A stretch of 64,000 bases of DNA from an uncultured Lachnospiraceae bacterium. Lineage in GTDB: Bacteria > Bacillota > Clostridia > Lachnospirales > Lachnospiraceae. The DNA lies in contig CAIFEV010000002.1 in NCBI GenBank assembly GCA_903789615.1, forward strand, positions 186,001 through 250,000, given 5' to 3'. The translations under genes were made by a program, and so were the position numbers. A model generated the notes under the pieces. It did no database searches and had not been told where the DNA came from. It worked only from the letters and a program-made list of their open reading frames with translations. How positions within the stretch are numbered: position 1 is the stretch's first letter; every line of letters begins with the position of its first letter. This document shows, piece by piece, positions 8,276 to 17,017 of this stretch.

Positions 8276-8317
8276 TAGCAGGGAATTTGATGAAAGATGC
8301 CGGAGGAAGCCGCAAGC

Positions 8318-9526
8318 ATGCAAATACGGATACCCTTTTTATTTTTCCATACGCCGCGCGGCCGAAACGGCGGAAAATGCAGCCGCCGTAAGAAAGCCTG
8401 CAGAGCCGGCCGCAGATCTGTACGCCGCCGCTCAGGCACCAGGGCTGCCGCTTCAGTGGTTCTGGCCATCCTTTCGGCACTGCTGCTCCCCGCCTCCGCT
8501 CTTTTAAGCGGCTGCCGCCGGACGCTTTCGTCGCCGATAACGGAGCAGGCCTTCGCGCTTGACACCATCATCTCCATCTCCGCTTACGAGACGCTTGATA
8601 ACGACTATTCCGGGCAGAAGACACGGGCGGCCGTCCGGGAAGCCATCTCGGACTGTGAAGCGTACGAGGACATCTTCTCCATGCAGAAGGAGGGAAGCGC
8701 CCTGTGGAAGCTGAACGCCGGGCAGACCGATACAGTTCCCTGGCAGCTCGCCGACTGTCTGCAGACCGCTCTCGACTACTCCTCGCTTTCCGGCGGAGCC
8801 TTCGAGGTCAGCATCGGAAAGGTCAGCCGGCTCTGGGACTTCACCTCCGACAGTCCGGCGGTTCCGGACGATTCGGACATTCAGGCCGCGCTCGCGTTCG
8901 TGGACGACACCAGGATCTCCGTGAGCCCGAAGGATCCGTCCGACCCGCAGGACGACCGGACCGTCACCATGCCGGAAGGGTATGTGCTTGATCTGGGTGC
9001 TGCCGCCAAGGGATACATTGCGGACCGCATGAAGGAAGACCTGCAGGAAAAGGGAATCCGCCGGGCTGTCATCAACCTGGGCGGCAACGTGCTCGTGTTC
9101 GGCGGCAAGTCCGGCGGCACGGAAGGTGACGGGAGCATATCGGGCGCAGAGCCCTTCGCCATCGGGATCCGCAGACCCTTTGCGCAGAGTGACGAGTATC
9201 TGGCGACGGTGCGGGCGGCGGATCTGAGCATCGTGTCCAGCGGGAACTACGAGCGGCAGTTCACGGACGAAAACGGGAACTTCTACTATCACATCCTCGA
9301 CCCGGCAACGGGATACCCCTGTCAGTCCGGGCTGTCGCAGGTGACGATCCTGACATCTTCTTCAGCCGATGCGGACGCACTGAGCACAGTTTGCTTCTGC
9401 CTGGGGCGTGACGCCGGGCTGGCGCTCATCGAGTCTGTTCCTGCCACGGAGGCGGTCTTCGTTTCCACGGACGGGACGATCACAGAATCTTCCGGGGCCG
9501 GCGCGATCGTAAATCTGACACAATGA
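8318..9526 (+). CDS. apbE: FAD:protein FMN transferase (ApbE), lipoprotein
   Basis: ApbE moves FMN from FAD onto threonines of target flavoproteins outside the membrane, for example Rnf/Nqr subunits. Visible motifs: FALDTIISISAYE, a GGAFEVSIGKVSRLWDF block, LDLGAAAKGYIAD, INLGGNVLVFG, YHILDPATGYP and ADALSTVCF. An arginine-rich N-terminus precedes a hydrophobic helix ending in a lipobox-like LLSGC. The ATG at 8318 has GGAGG 12 bases upstream; an ATG at 8297 is an alternative that adds seven residues. Length of 402 is typical once the long basic leader is allowed for. No flavoprotein target is adjacent. Confidence 0.92.
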   Translation: MQIRIPFLFFHTPRGRNGGKCSRRKKACRAGRRSVRRRSGTRAAASVVLAILSALLLPASALLSGCRRTLSSPITEQAFALDTIISISAYETLDNDYSGQKTRAAVREAISDCEAYEDIFSMQKEGSALWKLNAGQTDTVPWQLADCLQTALDYSSLSGGAFEVSIGKVSRLWDFTSDSPAVPDDSDIQAALAFVDDTRISVSPKDPSDPQDDRTVTMPEGYVLDLGAAAKGYIADRMKEDLQEKGIRRAVINLGGNVLVFGGKSGGTEGDGSISGAEPFAIGIRRPFAQSDEYLATVRAADLSIVSSGNYERQFTDENGNFYYHILDPATGYPCQSGLSQVTILTSSSADADALSTVCFCLGRDAGLALIESVPATEAVFVSTDGTITESSGAGAIVNLTQ

Positions 9527-9554
9527 GGCGCATATGCGCTACAATAGAAAAAAG

Positions 9555-9575
9555 CGGTGAGTGTACACCGTTTTT
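9555..9575 (+). terminator. Intrinsic terminator after apbE
   Basis: CGGTG/CACCG stem with six-base loop followed by TTTTT, preceded by an A-run, about 30 bases after the apbE stop. Confidence 0.75.
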
Positions 9576-9619
9576 CACCTCAATGCACGGCGGCCTGGCT
9601 CGCCGGGAGGAGTTTTTGT

Positions 9620-10360
9620 ATGACCTGCAATCCGTTCCGAACCATTCTCTGCCTGCTCTGGCTTGTTGTCTTTTTCGCGGCCAGCCTGATCCTGCTGCCG
9701 GTGGCGGCGCTTATCGGACATTTCTCACCGGAGAAAAAGGACGCATTCTGCTACCCGATCGTAAGGGCCGGTCTGAAGGTGCTGTGGCACCTGGCCGGTG
9801 TAAAGCCGCAGATTTCCGGCATGGAGAACATCCCGAAGGACCAGGCGGTGCTGTACGTGGGCAATCACCGCAGTTTCTTTGACATCATCATTCTGGCGAG
9901 CATCCTTCCGGGCCGCGTCAGCGTTGTGGCCAAGAAAGAGATGGAACACATCCCGCTGCTCTCGGCCTGGATGCGCAACATTCACTGCCTGTTTCTGGAC
10001 CGCAGTAACGTGCGCGCCGGCGCCCAGATGGTGCTCGACGGCATCTCCCTCATGAAAAATGGCATCTCCGTCCTCATCTTCCCGGAGGGGACCCGCAACA
10101 AGGGCGAGGGCATGCTTGAGTTCAAGGGCGGCGCATTCAAGCTGGCCACCAAGCCGGGGCTTCCGATCGTCCCGGTCGTGCAGACCGGCACGCGCGAGAT
10201 GTTCGAGGACCTGAAACCGTTCGGCGTGAAGGCCGCAAAGACCACCGTGACTATTCTCCCTGCGATTGACACCGCCGGCATGCCGCGCACCGGGCAGAAC
10301 CAGCTGTACAGCAGCGTCCACGACGAGATGGAGCGTGTTTTCAATTCATTGCAAAAATAA
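9620..10360 (+). CDS. plsC: 1-acyl-sn-glycerol-3-phosphate acyltransferase
   Basis: The 246-residue protein has an N-terminal membrane helix (residues about 8-33) and the acyltransferase motifs NHRSFFD (NHx4D block) at 82-88 and FPEGTRNKG at 154-162. It would acylate lysophosphatidic acid to phosphatidic acid in phospholipid synthesis. The start at 9620 is chosen because GGGAGGAG lies seven bases upstream; the longer reading from 9557 begins inside the apbE terminator. Confidence 0.93.
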   Translation: MTCNPFRTILCLLWLVVFFAASLILLPVAALIGHFSPEKKDAFCYPIVRAGLKVLWHLAGVKPQISGMENIPKDQAVLYVGNHRSFFDIIILASILPGRVSVVAKKEMEHIPLLSAWMRNIHCLFLDRSNVRAGAQMVLDGISLMKNGISVLIFPEGTRNKGEGMLEFKGGAFKLATKPGLPIVPVVQTGTREMFEDLKPFGVKAAKTTVTILPAIDTAGMPRTGQNQLYSSVHDEMERVFNSLQK

Positions 10361-10376
10361 AGGTTCGTGTTATAAT
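10349..10376 (+). promoter_or_regulatory. Candidate promoter for the small membrane protein at 10468
   Basis: TTGCAA (10349-10354), 16-base spacer, TATAAT (10371-10376), overlapping the plsC stop region. It implies an untranslated leader of about 85 bases. Confidence 0.5.
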
Positions 10377-10467
10377 TTTCCCAAATGCGCGCTTTCCAGC
10401 TTCCGGCCTGCCTCAAGGGCCTTAAGAAGCCGGTTTTGCGGCACTTATTTTCAGGAGGTATCCTTTC

Positions 10468-10965
10468 ATGCCAGTCTGGGCTATTGTCCTCATCGTACTC
10501 GCCGCTGCCACCGTCGTTCTCGTGATCGTCGGCAACCGTCTGCGCAAAAAGCAGGCTGTCCAGCAGGATCAGATTGAAGCGGCCAAGCAGGTTGTATCTA
10601 TGCTGATCATCGACAAAAAGAAAATGAAATTCCGGGACGCCGGTTTCCAGCAGTCCGTCATGGACCAGGTTCCGAAGTATCTTCGGGGCCGCAAGATGCC
10701 GGTCGTCAAGGTCAAGATCGGCCCCCGCATCATGACGATGCTCTGCGACCCGGATGTGTATGACACAGTTCCGGTCAAGGCGCAGGTCAAGGCTGAGATC
10801 AGCGGCATTTATCTCACGGGGATCAAGTCCATTCGCGGCGGAAAGGCCGAGATCCCGAAGAAGAAGAGTCTCTCGGGCCGTCTGTCCGCAAGCCTTAAGA
10901 AGGCAGAAAAGACGGTGCGCGATCAGAGCAAAGACACCGCCGACACGAAGAAGAAAACCAAATAA
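10468..10965 (+). CDS. Small membrane-anchored protein of unknown function
   Basis: The 165-residue product has one N-terminal membrane helix (residues about 3-22), then a soluble basic region containing KKKMKFRDAGFQQSVMDQVPK and a lysine-rich tail. AGGAGG sits well before the ATG. I do not recognise a domain. The predicted topology is a short outside end and a cytoplasmic basic domain. It stands between plsC and pncB with its own candidate promoter and a strong hairpin after it, so it is probably a single-gene unit. Confidence 0.8.
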   Translation: MPVWAIVLIVLAAATVVLVIVGNRLRKKQAVQQDQIEAAKQVVSMLIIDKKKMKFRDAGFQQSVMDQVPKYLRGRKMPVVKVKIGPRIMTMLCDPDVYDTVPVKAQVKAEISGIYLTGIKSIRGGKAEIPKKKSLSGRLSASLKKAEKTVRDQSKDTADTKKKTK

Positions 10966-10976
10966 CTGCGCTGTCT

Positions 10977-11013
10977 TTCAGCCTGTCGGCACTTTTGCTG
11001 CCGGCAGGCTGAA
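10977..11013 (+). terminator. Strong hairpin after the small membrane protein gene
   Basis: TTCAGCCTGTCGGC pairs with GCCGGCAGGCTGAA around a short loop. No T-run follows, so it may stabilise the 3' end or attenuate rather than fully terminate before pncB. Confidence 0.5.
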
Positions 11014-11058
11014 GTGCGCATAAAAGCGGTTCTCACTTCAGAACCCGGAAGGAATGAT

Positions 11059-12504
11059 ATGTCAAGAAATCTCACCATGCTCACCGACCTGTATGAGCTC
11101 ACCATGATGCAGGGCTACTTCAAGACCGGCAGCAACCGCACGGTCGTGTTCGACGCGTTTCACCGGCGCAACCCGGACGACGGCGGCTATTCCATCTCCT
11201 GCGGCCTGGAACAGGTCATCGACTACATCAACGATCTTCATTTTTCCGATGAAGACATCGCCTACCTTCGCAGCACCGGCCTGTTCGAGGAAGATTTCCT
11301 TGATTATCTGGGCACCTTCCGCTTCACCGGCGACATCTACGCGATTCCCGAAGGCACAGTCATGTTCCCGCGCGAGCCGATTGTCAAGGTCATCGCGCCG
11401 ATCATGCAGGCGCAGCTTCTGGAGACCACAATTCTCAACATCATCAACCACCAGTCTCTGATCGCCACCAAAGCGGCGCGAATTGTCTACGCGGCTGACG
11501 GCGGCGGGATCATGGAATTCGGCCTCCGCCGCGCGCAGGGGCCGGACGCCGGCATATACGGCGCCAGAGCCGCGGTCATCGCCGGGTGCGTCGGAACCTC
11601 CAACGTGCTCACCGGCCAGATGTTCGGCGTCCCGATCATGGGAACTCACGCCCACAGCTGGATCATGAGCTTCCCGGACGAGCTGACGGCCTTCCGCGAG
11701 TACGCGAAGATTTATCCGAACGCCTGCACACTTCTCGTCGACACATACGACACGCTGAAGTCCGGCGTTCCGAACGCCATCAAAGTGTTTGGCGAGATGC
11801 GCGCGGCCGGAATCCCGCTCCACAACTACGGCATCCGGCTTGACTCCGGCGACCTCGCCTACCTGACGAAGAAGGCGAGAAAGATGCTTGACGACGCAGG
11901 CTTTGCGGATGCAAAGATCGCGGCCAGCTCTGACCTGGACGAATACCTGATTTCTTCTCTGAAGGCGCAGGGAGCCCGGATCGACTCCTGGGGTGTGGGC
12001 ACCAACCTGATCACCTCCAAGGATACGCCGGCATTCGGCGGCGTCTACAAGCTCGCGGCAATCATGGGCGACGACGGAAACTTCGTCCCGAAGATCAAGC
12101 TGTCCGAGAACTCCGAGAAGATCACCAATCCGGGCAACAAAACCATCTACCGCGTGTACGACCGCAACGGCATGATCGTAGCCGACCTCATCGCGCTCGC
12201 GGACGAGAAAATCGACGGCAACCAGCCGCTGCTGCTCTTCGACCCGGTCGAGACCTGGAAGAAGACGCTCCTGAAACCGGGCGAGTACACGCTGCGCGAG
12301 ATCCTCGTGCCGATCTTCAAGTCCGGCCAGTGCATCTACAAGACGCCGAAGGTCATGGACATTCAGGCATACTGCAAGAAAGAAATGGCGACGCTCTGGG
12401 ATGAGAGCAAGCGCCTCGTGAACCCGCATCAGGTGCATGTCGATCTGAGCCAGCGGCTCTACGACGTCAAGAAGAGTCTGCTCGACGAGTACGCGAAGGT
12501 ATAA
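11059..12504 (+). CDS. pncB: Nicotinate phosphoribosyltransferase
   Basis: The enzyme joins nicotinate and PRPP to give nicotinate mononucleotide in NAD salvage. Family features: NLTMLTDLYELTMMQGYF at the N-terminus, EFGLRRAQGPDAG, the HAHSWIMSF block, LLVDTYDT, and IRLDSGDLAYL for phosphate binding. The 481-residue length is typical of Firmicute PncB. The start at 11059 has GGAAGGA upstream; the reading from 11014 would begin just after a hairpin and adds 15 non-conserved residues. A terminator follows at 12585-12626. Confidence 0.96.
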   Translation: MSRNLTMLTDLYELTMMQGYFKTGSNRTVVFDAFHRRNPDDGGYSISCGLEQVIDYINDLHFSDEDIAYLRSTGLFEEDFLDYLGTFRFTGDIYAIPEGTVMFPREPIVKVIAPIMQAQLLETTILNIINHQSLIATKAARIVYAADGGGIMEFGLRRAQGPDAGIYGARAAVIAGCVGTSNVLTGQMFGVPIMGTHAHSWIMSFPDELTAFREYAKIYPNACTLLVDTYDTLKSGVPNAIKVFGEMRAAGIPLHNYGIRLDSGDLAYLTKKARKMLDDAGFADAKIAASSDLDEYLISSLKAQGARIDSWGVGTNLITSKDTPAFGGVYKLAAIMGDDGNFVPKIKLSENSEKITNPGNKTIYRVYDRNGMIVADLIALADEKIDGNQPLLLFDPVETWKKTLLKPGEYTLREILVPIFKSGQCIYKTPKVMDIQAYCKKEMATLWDESKRLVNPHQVHVDLSQRLYDVKKSLLDEYAKV

Positions 12505-12584
12505 AGGCATCCATCCTGCCGCTCCCGTCCTGCACGAAATGAACCGGAAGGCAAATAACGAATGGCAAATAACAAATAACAATG

Positions 12585-12626
12585 TCACCGGAAACAAGCC
12601 AGCCAGCCTGCTTCCGGTGACTTTTT
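12585..12626 (+). terminator. Intrinsic terminator after pncB
   Basis: TCACCGGAA pairs with TTCCGGTGA around an 18-base loop, followed by CTTTTT. The stretch from here to 12739 also holds three imperfect 11-base repeats of GAAGAGTGCGG (12661-12695) and no gene. Confidence 0.75.
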
Positions 12627-12739
12627 GGTTCTGTCTGTACTTCCAGATGGTCAGATCGGGGAAGAGTGCGGGAAGAGTGCGGAAAACTGCGGGAAGGCTT
12701 TGAGAAGACTGTGGGGAGGCTGAAGGTTCCGGCCGGGAT

Positions 12740-13115
12740 TTCAGCAAAAATCAAGATTTATATCAATCTCGCTGAATATTTTATAGGATATTTGCATGCT
12801 TTTAAGCAAGGCAGGGAATTTCTACTGTTTCCGCTTATATTTTCGCAGGATTCGGCCCGAAAAATCCAGCGGAAAGCAGGCTGATATCCATTCTAGCTGA
12901 AACCACCACAAAACTGGCTCCTGAATATTCAGCAAAAAGCAAGTTAGGGTTCATTTTAGCTGGGGCCGCCACGGACCCGGTCCCCTGATATTCAGCAAAA
13001 AGCAAGATGGGGTCCATTTAGCTGAAACCACCGCCAAACCAGACCCCTGAATACTCAGCAAAAGCAGGCCGGGGTCATTTCTAGCTGAAACCACCACAAC
13101 ACCGGCCCACTTTAA
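12740..13115. repeat. Tandem hairpin array C (62-63 bp units, TTCAGC/GCTGAA arms)
   Basis: Six units start at about 12740, 12803, 12865, 12928, 12991 and 13054, 62-63 bases apart. Each has a left arm like TTCAGCAAAA and, 35-37 bases from its start, a right arm like TTTAGCTGAA. About 27 bases of spacer follow. Unit 2 instead carries TAAGC and GCTTA, a paired change. Unit 3 begins CCAGCGGAAA, intermediate with arrays A and B. The array fills the gap between the convergent ends of pncB and the GntR gene. Confidence 0.85.
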
Positions 13116-13191
13116 CAATCCGCAAAATAGCCAAAAGTACCGAGTGCCGGGGACCGCCGGGGTTCTTGACCGCCTGATCCTTTTCAGTCTT

Positions 13192-13914
13192 TCAGTCTCC
13201 CTCAATGTGCCTCTGGCGGCCTTCCTGCCTCTCCTCCTCGTGCTCGTGGAGAAGCCGAAGGATTTCCTTCTCCTGGTTGGAGATGTGGGTGACGACGATC
13301 TCCTCCGCCTTTTTCTCGTCGCGCTCTTCAAGCGCGCGGATGATCTCCGTGTGCTCGGCGATGAGGTTCTCGTGGCTGCTCAGATCGCGCACGTACTCCA
13401 TGCGGTAGCGGTACATCTGCTCCTGCAGGTTCTGCACAATCTGGATCAGCCGTCTGTTCCCGGTCGCCTGGTAGATTACATCGTGGAAATGTACGTCGGC
13501 GTTGGTGATATCCACCACGCTCTTGTTCTTGAGGCGCGCGAGGTGGGCAAATTCCCGGTTCGCCTTCTCCAGATTCTTGTATCCTTCTTCCGTGAAGCGC
13601 TCGCAGGCAAGCCGCGCCGCCAGGCGCTCCAGCGTAGCGCGCACCTCCAGCACATCCCGCAGATCCTGCTCCGTGATGGCCGCGACCTGCGCGCCGCGCC
13701 GCGGGATCATGACAACCAGTCCTTCCAGCTCCAGCATCCGGATCGCTTCCCGGACCGGGGTGCGGGAGACGCCAAGTTCCTCAGCAAGCTGGACCTCCAT
13801 CAGACGCTCGCCGGGCTCCATCTGTCCGGTCAGGATCGACTGCCGCAGGGTCTGAAAGACCACATCCCGCAGCGGAAGATAGTCGTTTGAATTTAATACC
13901 AGTTCACCTTTCAT
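13192..13914 (-). CDS. GntR family transcriptional regulator (FadR/FCD subfamily)
   Basis: This 240-residue protein has an N-terminal winged helix (about 13-75, with AEELGVSRTPVREAIRMLELEGLV) and a helical FCD ligand domain (about 85-215). That domain has acidic and histidine residues such as DVHFHDVIY that bind metal in this subfamily. Such regulators usually sense organic or sugar acids. The target is not visible: it follows ispE by 90 bases with AAGGAAATG upstream of its ATG. The charged tail (HEHEEERQEGRQRH) is unusual. It may be cotranscribed with ispE. Confidence 0.9.
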   Translation of the reverse strand: MKGELVLNSNDYLPLRDVVFQTLRQSILTGQMEPGERLMEVQLAEELGVSRTPVREAIRMLELEGLVVMIPRRGAQVAAITEQDLRDVLEVRATLERLAARLACERFTEEGYKNLEKANREFAHLARLKNKSVVDITNADVHFHDVIYQATGNRRLIQIVQNLQEQMYRYRMEYVRDLSSHENLIAEHTEIIRALEERDEKKAEEIVVTHISNQEKEILRLLHEHEEERQEGRQRHIEGD

Positions 13915-14004
13915 GTTTCATTTCCTTACGTTGCGTTAAAGCCGGATACACAGCCGCGCCCGCAAATGTGCGCGCGTCTTCCGGAAATCCGGCATTTTTG
14001 AAAC

Positions 14005-14895
14005 TTAAAAATCACGGCCCGCTGCGCCTGGCGGGTTGAATGTCTCTGTCGTGTACACCTGTCTGGCGTCTCCGGCTCTCCGGAGTACGTCTCTTGCCCG
14101 GGCGCAGCTCTCCGCGTCCGGGTAGATACCGAAGACCGTCGGGCCGCTGCCGCTCATCATGGCGCCGATGGCGCCGGTGTCAAGCATCTGACGCTTGAGC
14201 CTGGCGATGACCGGATACATCGGGATCGTCACGCTCTCAAGAACATTGCCCATGGAGGCGCAGAGGGCCTTCACGTCGCCGGCCGCGATGGCTTTTAAAA
14301 TCGCCATGGTGTCCGGATGTGACGGAATCGGCGTGGAATCAAGCTTCTCGTACACCATCCGGGTCGAGACGCTGATGCGGGGTTTCGCCAGCAGAATATC
14401 CATGTGCGGTGCCGCCGGGATACGGGTCAGCTTCTCGCCGATGCCCTCCGCCAGTGCTGTCCCGCGCATCAGACAGTACGGGACATCGGCGCCCAGCTTC
14501 AGCCCCATCTCCATCATCTGCGGCAGGTCAAAGTTCAGATTGTACAGCTTGTTGACGCCGAACATCACGCCGGCCGCGTCCGTCGAGCCGCCCGCCATGC
14601 CGGCGGACACCGGGATGAACTTGTGCAGGTCAACCGTGACGCCGCCCGCAAACCCGGCTGTCTCCTTCATCAGGCGGACAGCCTTGTAGACAAGATTGTT
14701 CTCGTCAACCGGGAGATACTTCAGATTGGTCCGGATGCGGATTTCATCTTCCGGAATTTTCGTGATCTCAAGACTGTCATACAGACCGACCGTCTGCATA
14801 ACCATGCGGACCTCGTGGTACCCGTCTGCCCGCCGCCCGAGCACATCCAGCCCGAGATTGATCTTCCCTCTGGCTTTCACCTTAATCGTATCCAT
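14005..14895 (-). CDS. ispE: 4-diphosphocytidyl-2-C-methyl-D-erythritol kinase
   Basis: IspE phosphorylates CDP-methylerythritol in the non-mevalonate isoprenoid pathway. The 296-residue protein has KARGKINLGLDVLGRRADGYHEV at its start, the GHMP-kinase ATP motif PVSAGMAGGSTDAAG near residue 95, and SGSGPTVFGI near the C-terminus. Length and motifs are canonical. GAAGGG precedes the ATG. Confidence 0.96.
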   Translation of the reverse strand: MDTIKVKARGKINLGLDVLGRRADGYHEVRMVMQTVGLYDSLEITKIPEDEIRIRTNLKYLPVDENNLVYKAVRLMKETAGFAGGVTVDLHKFIPVSAGMAGGSTDAAGVMFGVNKLYNLNFDLPQMMEMGLKLGADVPYCLMRGTALAEGIGEKLTRIPAAPHMDILLAKPRISVSTRMVYEKLDSTPIPSHPDTMAILKAIAAGDVKALCASMGNVLESVTIPMYPVIARLKRQMLDTGAIGAMMSGSGPTVFGIYPDAESCARARDVLRRAGDARQVYTTETFNPPGAAGRDF

Positions 14896-14965
14896 AGCAA
14901 CCCTTCTGTCACGGAGCTTTCAACTGTCATCATTATATCACGGGGTATTCCGGTGTGCCTGCCGT

Positions 14966-15613
14966 TCAGGCGTTCTTCTTCCCACCGGCAGCGGAGACGC
15001 CGGACGAACCGGGCTTCCCGCCAGCACCGGAGGCAGCGGACGAACCGGACTTCCCGGGCGCGCCGGCGCTTTTCTTTAACACGATCCGCATGTAGACCAT
15101 CATCAGCGCGGTCTGGTAGATGATAAGCCCGGCCAGTGCGACAAGACCGCCAAGCCCCGGTGAGACATGCGAGCCGGCGCCAAGGAACGTCCTTCCCGTC
15201 AGCGCCGAGACGACGAGCGTGACGGCGAGCAGGAACAGCGAGATCATCCCGCCAAGCAGCGCGCCCCGGATCCGGGAGGTGACAAGACACACGACGCCAA
15301 GGATGAGAAAGGCGGCGGAAAGCTTCCCGAGGACAGCTCCCGCACCAAATCCGCCGAGCAAAGACACGGATACGCTCTTTGCCCCCGCGGCGTCCGTCAC
15401 GGTGAGCATCATCAGATTGGCGCCCAGGAAAAAGACGGCCGCGCCGATGAGCGCGATCACGCGCTTCGGATCGCTGGTCAGCCGGTAAATGGCCGGCTGG
15501 CCTTCCGACGCTGCTTCCGCCTTTTCAATCTCCCTGTCCGCGTCAATAAAAGCCGGCGCTCTGCCGTCGGCGTCCGCTTTCCCCGCGCTTGTATTTTCTT
15601 CTCTGTCACTCAT
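14966..15613 (-). CDS. Membrane protein of unknown function
   Basis: From ATG at 15613 the product has 215 residues. A hydrophilic acidic N-terminus of about 55 residues is followed by four predicted membrane helices (starting near residues 58, 85, 118 and 150). The tail is low-complexity and Gly/Ser/Ala-rich with repeated GKPGSSG-like blocks. The start overlaps the glmM stop as ATGA, so it is translated with glmM. I recognise no family. Confidence 0.75.
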   Translation of the reverse strand: MSDREENTSAGKADADGRAPAFIDADREIEKAEAASEGQPAIYRLTSDPKRVIALIGAAVFFLGANLMMLTVTDAAGAKSVSVSLLGGFGAGAVLGKLSAAFLILGVVCLVTSRIRGALLGGMISLFLLAVTLVVSALTGRTFLGAGSHVSPGLGGLVALAGLIIYQTALMMVYMRIVLKKSAGAPGKSGSSAASGAGGKPGSSGVSAAGGKKNA

Positions 15614-16965
15614 GAAACCGCATACCCCTTGTCCCGGATGCAGGAGACGACCTGCCCGACATACCGGGCGCACGTTTCCCTGTCCGATGCCTCCGCCATG
15701 ACGCGGATGAGCGGCTCCGTGCCGCTCGGGCGCACCAGAATCCGGCCGTCACCGCCAAGCGCCTGTGCCGCCGCATCAACCGAAGCCTTCACATCCGGGT
15801 CGGACAGAACCTTTGTCTTGTCGGCGACACGGACATTCTCAAGAACCTGCGGATACATCGTGAAGCCCTCGCACAGCTGCGACAGCGTCTTCTTCTCGGC
15901 GATCATGATCTCCATCAGCTTGAGGGCGGTCACCAGCCCGTCGCCGGTGGTCTCATACTTGCTGAAGATGATGTGTCCGGACTGCTCGCCGCCGACGCGG
16001 TACCCGTGCTCCACCATGTCCTCGTAGACATATTTGTCACCGACTTTCGTCTTGTCGTACTGGATGCCGCACGCGTCGAAGGCCTTGTACAGGCCGAAAT
16101 TGCTCATGACCGTGGTGACGACTTTGTTGCCGTCAAGCTGGCCCTTCTTCTGCATGTAGCGCCCGGCGATGTACAGGATGTGATCGCCGGTCACGACCTC
16201 GCCGCGCTCGTTCACGGCGAGGCACCGGTCCGCATCACCGTCAAAGGCAAACCCCGCGTCCAGATGCTCCCGCAGAACCAGCTCCTGCAGGCTTTCGATG
16301 TGCGTCGAGCCGCAGCCGCTGTTGATGTTGAATCCGTCCGGCTCCGCATGGATGACATACGTCTTCGCGCCCAGCGCGTCGAAGATATTCTTGGCGAGCT
16401 GCCAGGACGAGCCGTTGGCCGCGTCCAGGCCGATGCGGTAATGGCGGAACGAGTACACGCCGAGACTGATGAGATACCCCATGTAGCGGTTCCGGCCCGC
16501 AACGTAGTCCACCGTGCAGCCAATTTTCTCTCTCTTGGCAAATGGGATCTCCCCCGCCTCGCCGTCAAGATACTTCTCCACACCGTCCAGCACATCCTCG
16601 CGCATCTTCTCGCCGTGCTCATTGATGAGCTTGATGCCGTTGTCATAGAACGGGTTGTGGCTGGCGGAGATCATAATGCCGCAGTCAAAGTCGTCGGTGC
16701 GCGTCACGTACGCCACGCTCGGCGTGGTCGTCACGTGCAGCAGATACGCATCGGCGCCCGACGCCACCAGGCCGGAGACAAGCGAGTACTCGAACATGTA
16801 GCTGCTGCGGCGGGTGTCCTTGCCGATCACGATCTTCGCCTTGCCGTCCGCATGATTCCTGCCGTAAAACCAGCCGAGATACCGCCCTACCTTGTAAGCG
16901 TGTTCCACGGTCAGCGTCACGTTTGCTTCTCCCCGGAAACCGTCTGTCCCGAAATATTTACCCAT
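15610..16965 (-). CDS. glmM: Phosphoglucosamine mutase
   Basis: GlmM converts glucosamine-6-phosphate to glucosamine-1-phosphate for UDP-GlcNAc synthesis. The 451-residue protein starts MGKYFGTDGFRG, has the phosphoserine loop GIMISASHNPF near residue 100 (SASHNP rather than TASHNP, typical of GlmM), the metal loop DGDADRC near 240 and the sugar-phosphate loop RPSGTEPLIRVM near the C-terminus. AGGAGA lies upstream of ATG. It is 52 bases after galE and overlaps the next membrane gene by four bases. Confidence 0.97.
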   Translation of the reverse strand: MGKYFGTDGFRGEANVTLTVEHAYKVGRYLGWFYGRNHADGKAKIVIGKDTRRSSYMFEYSLVSGLVASGADAYLLHVTTTPSVAYVTRTDDFDCGIMISASHNPFYDNGIKLINEHGEKMREDVLDGVEKYLDGEAGEIPFAKREKIGCTVDYVAGRNRYMGYLISLGVYSFRHYRIGLDAANGSSWQLAKNIFDALGAKTYVIHAEPDGFNINSGCGSTHIESLQELVLREHLDAGFAFDGDADRCLAVNERGEVVTGDHILYIAGRYMQKKGQLDGNKVVTTVMSNFGLYKAFDACGIQYDKTKVGDKYVYEDMVEHGYRVGGEQSGHIIFSKYETTGDGLVTALKLMEIMIAEKKTLSQLCEGFTMYPQVLENVRVADKTKVLSDPDVKASVDAAAQALGGDGRILVRPSGTEPLIRVMAEASDRETCARYVGQVVSCIRDKGYAVS

Positions 16966-17017
16966 CCTTTTCTCCTGCCGTCATCTGTCCGTCAATTCTC
17001 ATCTGTATCAGAGGCCA

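Noticed and set aside
13116-13191. Terminator for the GntR gene.
   Set aside because: CCGG-rich inverted repeats are present but no stable stem followed by a T-run could be found on the minus strand.
12835-13331. Minus-strand readings over array C give a protein with 21-residue repeats (LLFAEYxG and VVVSAK-like blocks).
   Set aside because: The 63 bp period makes any frame look repetitive. No ribosome binding site is present, the array contains a 62 bp step that breaks frame, and the readings run into the GntR gene.
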